From Kalaharituber pfeilii (lineage: Eukaryota > Ascomycota > Pezizomycetes > Pezizales > Pezizaceae), in NCBI GenBank assembly GCA_015179045.1, contig WHUZ01000104.1:62001-126000 (forward strand): DNA of 64,000 bases, read 5' to 3'. The notes beneath the pieces were generated by a model that worked only from the letters and a program-made list of their open reading frames with translations, had not been told where the DNA came from and made no database searches. Shown here in pieces: positions 1 through 10,129 of the stretch. Each line of letters begins with the position of its first letter. Position 1 is the stretch's first letter. The translations under genes and the position numbers were made by a program.

Positions 1-676
1 CTCCAGCAATATTCGTTTTAACGCATGTTAGTACCTGTGAGGTTACTTCTTCGGGTGGTAGCGAGATGTTACCTTTTAGGGTAGTAGCGATAGCGAGATG
101 GCATGGAGGGTCCTTCAGGGAGGAGGAACTCCTGGACTTTTCTTTCTCTAGACTTCAATATACATCTCTCACGCTGCCTCGTGCTATTCGCCTCGTGCCC
201 ATTACATACGAGGGGACAGACGCAAGTCCCATTACAGTACCCCTATCTTCAAAGGAATGTCTAGAAGAAGTTTGACTGTTGAACAAATCCGGCTAGTGAG
301 CTCCTTCAGATACATGAAAGAACAAATGTCGTTGGATATCAACATCCCGTCCTCATACCATCTTCTTATCCCCACTTCACCGATAACAATATTCTCGGTG
401 GAGATTTCTGCAGGTTGAACGAAGTGGACATATTACTGGAGTCCACCAAACGTCGGGTAACCATGTTCTGGGGTGGAGATTGGAAGGTAGTGAAGCAATA
501 ATTTACTCTTCGCTCCTGCTTTACTTCGTAGTTTTCTTGTTTTTTCTAATTGTTTGCTTTTTGCGCCAGTGTTTTTGCTTTGCTTTTTATTTTTTATTTT
601 TTATATTTTATTCTTTACTCTTGCTTTGCCCTTTTTTTTTTTTTTCTTTTTCGATCACATAACCCCGCATACAGGC

Positions 677-1444
677 CAGTGTTCCCAACCGGCCAGGCCG
701 CCGACCAGGCCGGTCCAGGCCGTCCAGGCCGTCCAGGGCGCCCAGGCTGGTCCAGGCCGGTCCAGGCCGCCCAGGCCGTCCAGGCCATTCAGGCCGTTCA
801 AGCAATTTCAGGGGCAGGAGGGCTGGTTACGAGGCTATTTCAGGGGCCACCTTCAGGTTACGATTTAATATGAACCTTTCAATATTTTCGGATAACTATC
901 TAGACTTTTTTTTATTGAGCAGCGCTTTTCGCAGGTATTCAGGTAAGTAATTTTTTTTTGTATCGCTTGACTATATACTAATTTCTTATTAGTATTGCAG
1001 GGAGACAGACATTCCAACCACCGGTACTGGCGATGATGATTCCTTTAGTATTCTCCTATTCTTCACTCTCCATAGTGCAGTTCAAGTTTTGCCCTTGCAT
1101 CGACGATTCCCTGCAGTCCAGTCAGATGCCGATATCGAGTCTTCTGGAATTTGGGTTACAAAAATCTGGTGCGACAAAGTTGGATTTGACACTATGGTGA
1201 AGATGTGCATGGCTAATGGAAAGCGATACTGGCGGTGTAAAATCAGCAAGCAAAATCCTAAACATCAGAGAATGAGGTATACGTAGAATTTAGAGTACGT
1301 TCTGTATATAGCTAGCTACTGTATAACTTAACTCACACTGCAGCCTGAATGGCCTGGACCGGCCGGAATGGCCGGAATGGCCTGGACCGGCCTGGGCGGC
1401 CTGGGCCGGCCTAGATTTCTATGGCCGGCCCGTTGGGAACACTG
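677..1444. mobile_element. Non-autonomous hAT-like element, copy 1
   Basis: It starts CAGTGTTCCCAACCGG and ends with the inverse, CGTTGGGAACACTG. Both ends carry arrays of GGCCTGGACC/GGTCCAGGCC-type decamers (about 690-820 and 1345-1430). The sister duplication at about 34,903 lacks it, which fixes both boundaries. The flanks (atacaggc and atattacagg) are similar but not a perfect 8-bp duplication. CAG-type ends and subterminal repeats are typical of hAT elements. There is no full transposase. Confidence 0.8.
1089..1286 (+). pseudogene. Possible BED-type N-terminal fragment of a hAT transposase
   Basis: This is a 65-residue frame inside the hAT-like element, oriented toward its right end. 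It contains SDADIESSGIW and KRYWRCKI followed by basic residues, which loosely resembles the N-terminal zinc-finger region of fungal hAT transposases. The second cysteine pair is not clear and no catalytic domain follows. Its position between the subterminal arrays suggests a remnant left after internal deletion. The assignment is tentative, and it may be a chance frame. Confidence 0.3.
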
Positions 1445-2299
1445 ATATTACAGGTTGCCAGCCTATGGCAGGGACCATACACCCGGGTCAGGTAGAGCAA
1501 CCCCTATCTATGTCCTCTACGTACACCCATTGGGCATCTAACATGCCTTCCGGCCCTTCTACTAGCCCAAATCAAGGCCGGTGAACCATTGCTCGACTGG
1601 GTTGCCATCTACTCCCTCCTGCCTCCACCCTTTTTCCTCTAAGTCTTCCCAGCATTGCCAAGTGACTTGCGCCCCATTCTTATCTTTCCTCTGGAGCCGC
1701 TCCAGCTCGCCACACTCGAACACCACATGTTCAGCACCACGCCTCCCCGAAGGTGCAGCGCACCTCCTCACCACTGATTCTCCTCCTCCACATGGTGACG
1801 CCTTTTCCAGTCCGCAGCCATGTGTAATTTGTGAGTGCACATTCCACTTCACAAACTTCCCCTTCCCAAAGCCAACTTGCGCCCTCTCCTCCTTCCTATT
1901 ACGAACTCCTAATGCAGTACACCCTCAGTGTCCTGCCCATCGTGTCTCATACAGCGGGCCCCCTCTTTCGCCTTCTCATCTACCTTCTCGTTGCGTTCGA
2001 TCCTTACATGGCCCTTGACCCATGCAAGCTTCACAGCTCCAGCATTCCTCAGGCTCCGCCGCCTTTCTACCACAAGTTCTACTACCCGTGTCAGGTTGCG
2101 AGAAGGATGTGAATGCCAGTTGTGGTGAGCAAGCAGTGGAGCTAAGACGCCTTCGAGCAGCGGTCTACGAATCGGCAATATGACCAGACCCGAGAGAAGA
2201 AACATGATAAAATCCTGAACCCGCCATCTGGGCCCAACAGACGACACCAGCAGTAGCACGTCAAGGTCTCCGCAGTATTCATCATCCAAGAATTCCCCT

Positions 2300-3032
2300 A
2301 AGGCGCAGGGACCGTATGCCCAACCTCATGTAAAACCCCTTCGTTGTGCAAAGAACCACGGGCAGCAGCCAAAAGATAGAAACCAGCAGCTCCAGTGACA
2401 ATATTGTGTTTTACGGTGAAGCGGGTCACGACGTAGAAGCAGGCCACTAACTTTATAGGGATATGATATATACATTTATTTCCTCCGTAACCTTAATAAC
2501 CTTCTACTGCTACTTTCTTGACTTTCTCCAAATACTTCAATGATTCGCGGGGAAGGTGTAGGGGTTGGTGGGGTGTGTGGCATAATGGCTGTCTGTGTAC
2601 GGGCTCGGGGGGTCCGTAGGCCGGTTATCAATAAGGGCAGGGGTTCTAACCACAACTGTATCCAAAGTCGATTCCTGCTCAATTTCTGACTCCGTAGAGG
2701 TACAACTAGATGAGGAGGAATGCCCTCACACATCTATGGTGTGGTGCTGGAATTCTGGCGAAAGTTACACGCCTAGAACCAGGGGTAGAAGATACCTGAA
2801 CCAGCCTTGAGGAGGATGATGAGTTGTTTCAGGGTTTGCAGCACCAGATGACTGGTTACTTTTTTGCTGAAGCTTTAATAACTCAGCGCCTGTCATTGCT
2901 ACAGCTGTACCGAGTTTTTTCCTTGCCCCTCCCTTGATTTCTGCATTGCATCATGTAAGTGCTGTCTCCATTTCTTGAGCACGCTCTCGCTGAATAATCC
3001 CTGCTGCAATACTCTGCTGTGTTGCATTTGCA
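2300..3032 (-). pseudogene. Remnant of an unrecognised coding sequence in the duplicated segment
   Basis: Both copies of the duplication keep a minus-strand frame here. The best readable part is in copy B (36,638-36,408): about 76 residues ending in a Gln/Arg-rich, coiled-coil-like tail (ATQQSIAAGIIQRQRAQEM). In copy A the same frame is cut at residue ATQQS by the 9.5-kb insertion. Further out, at about 2733-2476, lies a Pro/Arg-rich frame. I do not recognise a family; a transposon gene tail is possible. Confidence 0.35.
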
Positions 3033-3066
3033 TAGTCTCATGCCAAGACCCTCTGGGCTGCGAAAG
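3033..3066 (+). repeat. Left terminal inverted repeat
   Basis: These 34 bases are identical to the reverse complement of 12510-12543. The outer bases are TAGTCTCATG. The repeat runs into a second hairpin: AAGACCCTC (from about 3045) pairs with GAGGGTCTT (to about 3088), and GCTGCG pairs with CGCAGC inside it. Confidence 0.9.
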
Positions 3067-3100
3067 CCGAGCGCAGCGAGGGTCTTGATTCTTAATGAAT
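3067..3100 (+). repeat. Subterminal inverted motif pair
   Basis: The block GAGCGCAGCGAGGGTCTTGA with the following TTCTT (about 3068-3093) recurs inverted at about 4285-4309. This gives the element a second, inner inverted-repeat pair around the helicase remnant. It may be a transposase-binding region or the trace of an older nested element. Confidence 0.65.
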
Positions 3101-3366
3101 CTAAGCACCCCTCCTGCAAATGGGGCGCAAAGTTCGTCTAAGTAGACTAGTAACCATGCCAACGCGGCTACCTTGGCCCACATAGATCCATGCAGCCTAC
3201 CCTAGACCTAAGTACATAGCCAAGTGCCTACCACAACAATCATCACATCACATCATATCAATTCTAATTAATTGTCGATATTTTAAACATGAGTACCCTC
3301 TTAGAAGAGCCGCATCAACCATCTATAGAGACTCTTTTGGCCAGTCTATAGGGGGGTCTGCCGTAA

Positions 3367-4110
3367 CAAAGCAGTACTTCGACGCAACCAAGCAGTGCTT
3401 CGACGCAGCAAAGTAGTACTTCGACGCAACCAAGCAGTGCTTCGACGCAGCAAAGTAGTGCTTCGACGCAACCAAGCAGTGCTTCGACGCAGCAAAGCAG
3501 TACTTCGACACAACCAGCCAGTTTGTCAACAGTGCAAAAAGCTGATTTTATATCATCTAAGGAGATGGATTTGGGGGTAGAAAAGAGAAATAACAACCGG
3601 AGACTTCCATGGGAGCATGAAAGTCTAAAAAGAGTAGAAGCTGCTGGGTGCATGATCGACGAAGGGCCTGAGAACTCCGGAAAAGATGTCCTTGGTCCAG
3701 ATCTAAGCGACGATGCTCCGTATGGCGACAACCTATTCATAAAAATCGACTATAATGACCGGAATAAAAGGGAAAGACGAGCAACAAGAGTAAAGCAAGC
3801 AGAGAGCATAGCGGAGGATCTATACAAGATTAAGCTAAAAAAAATTGGCAAGCTGGTATACCATGGGATCTATCCAGAGGCAGGGATGTCATGTGTGTTA
3901 TAGCTACTGGAGCAGGTAAAACTATGATAGCTGTCATGTATGCAGCATTATTTGGATCTAGTCATATCCTCTTCATCTCTCCCTTAATAGCACTTATAGA
4001 GTCATAGATAAAGGATGTAGCCAAACATTATGAATTACAACTAATAAAGATAAGTTACACATTGTGTATTAGGATCCATGAGTTCAAGTTCAGATTAGAT
4101 TTATAAGGGT
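3367..4110 (+). pseudogene. Decayed RecQ/DEAD-type helicase gene of the TIR element
   Basis: An open frame from about 3367 to 3903 starts with Ser/Thr/Gln heptads (STSTQPS, SASTQQS), then an acidic/basic linker. It ends in a helicase-like entry, LYKIKLKKIGKLVYHGIYPE. After a one-base shift the motifs follow: VIATGAGKTMIAV (Walker A, GAGKT) and ILFISPLIALIES (motif Ia region), then a stop. Motifs II-VI are missing. The family is known for RecQ-like and DEAD-box helicases; that this one served the transposon is inference from its position between the inverted repeats. Confidence 0.6.
3373..3520 (+). repeat. 21-bp coding tandem repeat (about 7 units)
   Basis: Units alternate between AGTACTTCGACGCAACCAAG-C and AGTGCTTCGACGCAGCAAAG-T types, each 21 bases and so in frame. 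They encode STSTQPS and SASTQQS. The open frame continues into the helicase remnant, so the array was a low-complexity N-terminal linker of that protein. It is not a CRISPR array because it has no spacers. Confidence 0.9.
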
Positions 4111-4330
4111 AAAGGAGTTATAAAGAGGTTGGTGGTTGATTGTTGTGTTCTCGATGTAGGAGAATGGTATTTTGTATGTGTGTAGATCTATCTAGACAAA
4201 CTGTGGCTAGCTAGGTGTGCTTAGCTCTAACATTCGCTTGGCTAGGAAACCTAGTTGCTAGGCACCCAAAAGTGCGTTGCCAACATAAGAATCAAGACCC
4301 TCGCTGCGCTCAATTTGTTATTATTTAATG
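4111..4330. other. Non-coding remainder of the TIR element
   Basis: No usable frame is seen here. The stretch holds the inner inverted motif at about 4285-4309 and ends at the target duplication of the LINE. Joined to 12396-12509 it would restore the element before LINE insertion. Confidence 0.5.
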
Positions 4331-4577
4331 TCCCCGACGTTGCCTGGCTATTGCACTTTTTCCGGGACTGTATGCGATATAAGACTTACATAGGAAACGG
4401 GGTTACCCCCTCTAGGAAAGAAAAGCAGGAACAAAAACAAAGAAAGAGAGAAATGAATCCCACCAGCAATCCTTCCATCGTCCCCTTCCTCCTCTTCCAC
4501 CCATCTACCCTCGGCCCTGCTTCCCAAAGTTGGCAGGCCGAATCCGCTCTGCTGCCCTCATGCAGAAATTCTGTGTC

Positions 4578-5769
4578 CTAAAGCCACTCTTCTTTCCCAA
4601 ACCAGATATCAAAACCTGTAGGTACTACCCGCCCATTCCTACGCGTCCCATAAAGGCCTTCCTCTAGCTCTCCCTCTTGAGCTTCCTGCATTTCCGCATG
4701 ATATGGTCTCTCATCGCCGGCTTGTCCTTCCCACAGAGAGGGCATGCTACCCTCTTGCGAGAGATTTTCATAAAACGCTCTCACTCCTTTGTTAGTCCAG
4801 TGCCGCAGCCCTAGACCCCATGCCTCTGCTCCCAAGTCCTTCGTAAACTCTGCTCTATCCCGTGCCCTGACTTCTGCCACCGTAAGTTGGCCGGGTATCC
4901 CCTGCATCCTCCATCCTGGTTCTACTACTGCCTCTCTTGGCCTCTTTGTCTGCTCTCTCTCGTTCCAGCAATCCCCAAATGTGCCGGAATCCAGATTATA
5001 TATCCCTCTATACCTCTATTCGCCAACCTGCCACTCATCCTGAGAAGTTCATGCTCTAACCTTGAGCGCGCTTTACACTGTCCGTCCAACGCTGTCCGTA
5101 CCACATACTGTGAGTCTGTTAGAATGTACATTTTTCCTTTTCCAAAGCCTCTATCGGCTTGCAAGAGCGCCACCCGGCATGCCTCCAGGACCGCAGGTAG
5201 CTCAGCTACGTCATTGTCATATGTACCCGGTAATGCTACCCTGTACCCTTCATATCTGTTTGACTCTTGCTCCCTCACACCCCCATATGCTCCTGATGTC
5301 GGTCTGCGGACTCTGACTGCTGCTGCCCCTGCCCCGGCCTCTGAGCGGCTCCATCTGTATACCATACCTGTGCTCCACTCCAAATCTGCTCTTCTTCCCA
5401 TACTGCCACTGCGGTAATCCACTGTTCGCGTTCTGCTTCCTTTGGCCGCCTCTGCTCAGTCTCTATACTTCCCAAGATTATTTCCTTTCTCCACGGCTCC
5501 CACTCCCGAGCTACGTGTAACTCGATTCTGGTGCCCAACTCATCTCCTACCGCCTCCTGTATCAACTTATCAACTAGACTTCCCTTCCCTATCCTACCTC
5601 GGTTTATATGACCCGGGACTGTTGCTATCCTAATGGCTGCTCTTCTCCGAAGCTTATCAATATATGCATCCGTCGGTATGACCCCCAGTGCTCCTACTGC
5701 TACCTTGAATGAGACGCTCATGGGTAACTGCAGCAGTACCCTAACCATTCGTGTGTGCTCTTTCCTCAA
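4578..5769 (-). pseudogene. LINE ORF2, RNase H and zinc C-terminus (frameshifted)
   Basis: RNase H is spread over two frames. The first (5769-5275) carries the linker and the first catalytic Asp in WYTDGAA. The second (5422-4925) carries the Glu region ELPAVLEACRVALL, the Asp in YILTDSQYVV and the closing WIPAHLGIAG. A third frame near 4740-4680 reads ACPLCGKDKPAMRDHIMRKC, the zinc motif that ends Tad1-like ORF2. In vivo the domain would remove RNA from the cDNA hybrid. At least two frameshifts (about 5330 and 4750) break it. Confidence 0.85.
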
Positions 5770-6108
5770 TGTTTCCCGATCCTCTGTAGACTTGTATATT
5801 TCCGCCCCATAGGTGAGTGTTGGAAGTAGTATTATGTTAATCAGCTTAACTATAATTTTTATCCCAGCGCCTCTCTCTTATAGTTTGTGCAATCTGCCAT
5901 GTTCGACCCCATGCTTTTTTGGCCCTCATACCTACTGTATCTTGGTAATTCCCCATTATTGTATTTGGTGTTTTGACTCCGAGCCTCTCATATTCTCGCT
6001 TCTGACCACCTGCTGGAGCCTCATCCCCCCTCCATACGTAACAGTATGCCGCTTTTTCCTTTGGTAATATCAGCCCCCAGGTATCTTCGAACTCCTTAAG
6101 CGTATCTT

Positions 6109-7134
6109 CTATGAGCCCAAGAAAGTTATCCCACTGTTTGCCAGGTAAATAGACCTGTAATACCTATAAAACCCGTCATCCATATAGGCGTCCGTGTCAA
6201 CTTCTATTTGTTTGTTCTTGATTCTCCAGTCGATTACTTGCTTCTGTTGCTCTGATAGATGTTCTATCTCTGCCTTCCTCTTAGACCCACCGGAGGACCC
6301 CTGCTTAGCCATATAGTTCCAGATCCTCTTCTCGAGACTCCGCCTCGCCATCCATAATGCTACATCCATTACCAGGCACCATATAAGAGGTGACGCTGGC
6401 CCCCCTTGCGGTAACCCATTGACTATTACTGGCCTTCCCTCTCCTCCTGGCCCATCCCACTGTATCCAAGCAGTCCGTTCCGTTGCCCTATCAATCACTG
6501 CATCTGCCCATTCCACCAACTCCGGATGTGCCATTAAGGCGTACAGAACCTGTGCCCCTGACGTTCCTGAGAAGGCCGACTTGACGTCAAAGTAGATACC
6601 GAGCCTAGCGTGAGTATTGGAATGACACTCAGTCCTCTTAACACATGTCCTCTTTCTTATAAAAATGCGCTCGTAGTCTGCATGCTTGATCAGCAGATCC
6701 ACTGCCCCCTGTCCTGTGCGCGCCCCCAGTGTATGCTCGTACCAGTGCACCTTTGCTTTCATACCTTCAACTAGGCCCATCTCATATAACTTCTCCAAAA
6801 TGCCCATAACACCAACTGGTCGCCAGCTAGACAGTTCCCCGGCTGCTGTTCGTCCTGGTTTCATGATCATCTTGATTCTTATATCCCTTTTTCCGTCCCA
6901 GCTTTCATGCCCTTCCCATTTCTTCCTAAACACCTTCCCTAGTAGCCGTTCCTCTGCCTCTGGCCCAGCTGCTTTCACCACTTTTGCCAGTGCCCGCTTA
7001 TTCCAGCCATCGATTCCTGCTGCCGCTTTGCTACTAAGCTTTCTCCATACCTTCTTCCATATCTCTGTCCAGTCCTGTGCCTCTCTATTCATTCCCTGGT
7101 CGATATTCTCTGCCAGAGCTTGCCTGTACGTCAC
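6109..7134 (-). pseudogene. LINE ORF2, reverse transcriptase domain
   Basis: This 341-residue open frame has the RT motifs in order: AAGIDGWNKRAL, KPGRT with SWRPVGVMGILEKLYE, QGAVDLL, YFDVKSAFSG (first Asp), GLPQGGPASPLIWCLV, and DAYMDDG at the active site. The usual LINE motif is F/YADD; here it is YMDD. The frame ends at 6109, and shifts at about 6109-5800 separate it from the thumb/RNase H part. The upstream junction with the endonuclease is interrupted by the hAT-like element. Confidence 0.9.
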
Positions 7135-7894
7135 CTCCCCTGCTCCCAGTCAGTGTTCCCAACCGGCCAGGCCGCCGATCAGGCCGCCTGGCCTGGTCTG
7201 ATCGGCGGCCTGGCTTGGCAGGCCTGAAACCGCCTGGGGCGCCCCGGCGGAGCTTCTGATGGCCTGGGCCGGCCTGGACCGGCCTGGGCCGGCCTGAAAC
7301 ATGCAGGCCGATTCAGGCCATTCAGGCCGGTTCAGGCCATACTCACGTAAAGCGATTAATATTATAAAAAAAAAAAATAAATACTCACGTAAATACTCAA
7401 TAGCATCACCAGTTTGAGCGTGTGTGCTAAGGGAATTATTTTCCTAGAGATTTCAGTTCACTTTGCTGTCTGTTTTTAACTGCGTTCTGTGTTCTCATTC
7501 TAATCATCTATGTAGAGGTAGGCACCCGCTGAATCTAACTCACACATCCTGCCATAGCAGAATGCACTACATTCTCCTTCCATTTTTCGCAGTCCATATC
7601 TTCTCAATTCCATCCTCTCAGTTTCGCACCTATAGTACCTACACTCTGTAAAACTATTTAAGGGTTATCATGACCATCTTACATGTATACGCACAGTCGC
7701 AAGATCACCTATTGCTAGCTATCATAATGGAAATTGCTCAATTCAGTTAACTATTACGTACATTATATGGTCTAAAATTATAGATATGTGGCCAAGGCAG
7801 TGCTTCGGCTGCTAATTGGTTGTCATGATTTCAGGGATATATGCTGATCTCGATGATCAAAGGCCACAATGCAGTTACTGATTGGTTGATGCTA

Positions 7895-8025
7895 TTCAGG
7901 CCGTTTCAGACGGTTCAGGCTGGTCCAGACCGGTCCAGGCGGTCCAGGCTGGTCCAGACCGGTCCAGGCTGGCCCAGGCGGTCCAGGCGGTCCAGACCGG
8001 TCCAGACCGGTCCAGACCATTTGGG
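7895..8025 (+). repeat. GGTCCAGACC-type decamer array
   Basis: Many near-tandem units (GGTCCAGACC, GGTCCAGGCG, GGTCCAGGCT) lie within the hAT-like element. Similar units lie near both ends of both copies. Such subterminal arrays often bind hAT transposase, and that role is inferred here. Confidence 0.8.
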
Positions 8026-8095
8026 TATACTTTTTTAGTATTTAAACCCCGACAAATATCCACGCGTAGGGACTGCGGTCACATACCCGGCTATT

Positions 8096-8450
8096 CATCT
8101 CACCACCTATTATTTTTTCCACGTGTATTTATTTTGCCCACCTATTATTCTTTCAAATTGAGGTCACGTATCGCGCGTATTTATTCACCACCTATTATTC
8201 TTTCCGCGTGTGTTCATTTCGCCCAGCTATTACTTTTTCAAATTTAGGTCACATATCGCGTCCATTTATTTACAACTATTATTCTTTCTATGTGTATTTA
8301 TTTCGCAGTCTATTCTTCTCTCCGATTGAGGTCAAATATCGCATGAGTTTATTTCACCATCTCCCATTCTTTCCAGGTGTATTTATTTCGCCACCTATTA
8401 TTCTTTCAGATACCGCGCGTATTTATTTCACTATCTTTTATTCTCTCATC
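8096..8450 (+). repeat. Degenerate tandem repeat inside the hAT-like element
   Basis: CACCTATTATTCTTTC followed by a CGCGTGTATTTATT-like half, then an AAATTGAGGTCA-TATCGCG half, recurs about four times with divergence. It is AT-rich and non-coding. Confidence 0.7.
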
Positions 8451-8742
8451 TATATAGCGACATTATTTTCACTCTTTGTTCTGGACTGGCCTGAATGGGC
8501 TGGACCGGCCTGGCCTGGCCGGCCCGTTGGAAACACTGCTCCCAGTAAAGAAGTCACGCTTTCGAGCGGAGAGAATTAATTGATTAATTAATTACAGAAG
8601 AAGTCTCCAGTATGCACAGGACCCGTGACTTATATGTCCTTCACAGCGACCTTCACAATTGCCACAGTAAAAACTTTTCACACGCCACAGTCAACCATCA
8701 GTTAAACCGCCGGCCTATAATTCCTCCGTGTCGGTGCTAGGA

Positions 8743-10129
8743 TTACACCGTCGGTTCAACACCCAGAACCTCCATATTGCATGATGGGAAATTTGCCTGT
8801 ACAATTCTCTCTATGACCTCCTCTGGAGTCAGACCTGGGGGTCCTGGGACTAAGCCAATACGTCTTTTCCGCTTCTTCCCTGAGACTCGCTTCCATATCC
8901 CCCAAACCTTGTCCATCTCTCCCAATTCACCCCCCTCTAGCAGAACATCTTCTCTGCCCAATACTTCGTCCAGATACGTATCTCTTGCTCTCCTCACTTT
9001 CCTTCGAAAGTCCTTCCGAAGCCTCCGTAGTACCTGCTCCTGCCTCTCCGCTTCATTACCAGTAGCTCTAACACGTGCCCTATCCGCCCGCCGGGTCCGT
9101 TGATGTAGCTCCCTACGCTGTCGCTCTAGCTCGTCATTCCACCATTCACTCTGTCCCCTTCTTGCCTCCTGTCTCTCGCCAAATACTCTAGTTCCCAAGG
9201 CTTCCTCGATCTCTTTGATCCCTACATTCTGCCCTAATGGTTGCTCCAATATCTCCCGCATTCCAGCAATTTCTGTACGAAGACCCACTCCGGCCCCGGC
9301 CCCGGCCCTGGCCCCAGCCCCAGTATCTCCCTGATTTGAAGGTCCCTTATCTGCCCTCTTACGCCTCCCTGATCCGCCCTCCCCCGTTACGACTGATCCT
9401 CCAAAGGGTGCCAATAATCCCACTACCAGCATCGCATGGTCCGAGCCAATCCACCACTTCTGTACCTTGCCCAGGGGTTGAGTACCCGCAATCATATCAA
9501 TGGCCGAGTAGCTGGCCTTGTGCTGCGTCTTCTCCCGCCTCGTAACTGGATCACCTCTGTTCACAGCTGCTCTAAGTCCCACTGCATCCATCCATCCTGT
9601 AATGCTCTTAATAAGATCCTTATCATCCCAGGCCCGTTGAGGGAGTCTCCCCGCCCAGTATGTGTTGAACATTCATATCCCCTGCAACCATAATTTGCTG
9701 TCCTCGATCCTTCGCCTCCTGACATAGTTTCTCCAGTCTCTCCATCCACCTGTTTTGCGTTTCCCTGCTCTGCCGTGGATGTCGGTACAGCCCAATTACT
9801 CGCCATTCCGCAATATCTAAAACAACCACATCGTCGATTCCTGCCTCCCGCTCAACTACACCTTGTGTCTCATATATCCACTTCGAAACCCAGATCGCTG
9901 TTTGCCCTTGCCTATAACCTACTGCCTGCTCGCCCTCACCTGCTCCGAAATTCCTTGGTACCTCGTTGATTATTCTCAGCTCAGCTTCCCCCCATGGCCC
10001 CATGGCTTCTGCATACTCCCAAACCTTTCTCACATTAAGCACCTTAACTGCTACCCCCCAGGGGGTACCTCGAGTACCCCCTCCCCCCTCCCCCCTCCCA
10101 AACCGATATCTATCGGTTTCGGACATCAT
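8743..10129 (-). pseudogene. LINE ORF2, endonuclease domain (frameshifted)
   Basis: The first frame (10129-9623) ends with VVLDIAEWRVIGLYRHP and QQIMVAGDMNVQHILGG, the GDxN region of exonuclease/endonuclease/phosphatase enzymes. After a frameshift near 9650 the second frame (to 8743) gives YSAIDMIAG and WWIGSDHAMLVV, the SxIDxI and SDHxxL motifs. This domain nicks the target DNA before cDNA priming. A long basic Arg/Glu/Gln linker follows and ends at a stop (8743). The 8547-8740 segment before the hAT-like site is AT-rich and does not read through. Confidence 0.85.

Larger units (their letters stand above)
630..2300 (-). pseudogene. 5'-truncated LINE, RNase H end and C-terminal zinc motif
   Basis: Read on the minus strand this is the 3' part of a Tad1-like LINE. 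The frame 2289-1909 ends an RNase H domain: AWVKGH, then RNEKVDEKAKEGA in place of the usual GNExAD. The frame 1852-1562 holds GESVVRRC and AEHVVFECGELE, the zinc-binding tail that follows RNase H in this clade. The 3' end is a poly(T) run near 630-656 preceded by a hairpin-type tail, CCCTGCCATA pairing with TATGCGGGG. Stops and frame changes show it is dead. The hAT-like element at 677-1444 splits the tail. Confidence 0.8.
1..3032. repeat. Segmental duplication, copy A (left part)
   Basis: Bases 1-66, 67-676 and 1445-3032 match 33,214-33,281 and about 34,294-36,490 almost base for base. After the 9.5-kb insertion the match resumes at 12,544-12,596, paired with about 36,483-36,535. Copy A differs by two insertions that copy B lacks, at 677-1444 and 3033-12543. 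The segment already contained a 5'-truncated LINE when it was duplicated. It begins at or before the window edge. The match was seen by eye and not scored. Confidence 0.9.
7151..8538. mobile_element. Non-autonomous hAT-like element, copy 2, with 8-bp target duplication
   Basis: The ends are CAGTGTTCCCAACCGG and, inverted, CGTTGGAAACACTG. The flanks ctcccagt (7143-7150 and 8539-8546) are a perfect 8-bp duplication, the hAT signature. Subterminal arrays of GGCC/CCAGG and GGTCCAGACC units fill 7160-7340, 7895-8025 and 8485-8525. No transposase frame is visible. It inserted into ORF2 of the LINE and is the innermost layer of the nest. Confidence 0.9.

Noticed and set aside
1581..2018. 145-residue plus frame, repeated at 35031-35468
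   Set aside because: It is duplicated because the whole segment is duplicated; it is antisense to the LINE C-terminus.
3373..3520. CRISPR-like repeat array
   Set aside because: Units are contiguous 21-mers in a coding frame, without spacers, in a fungal genome.
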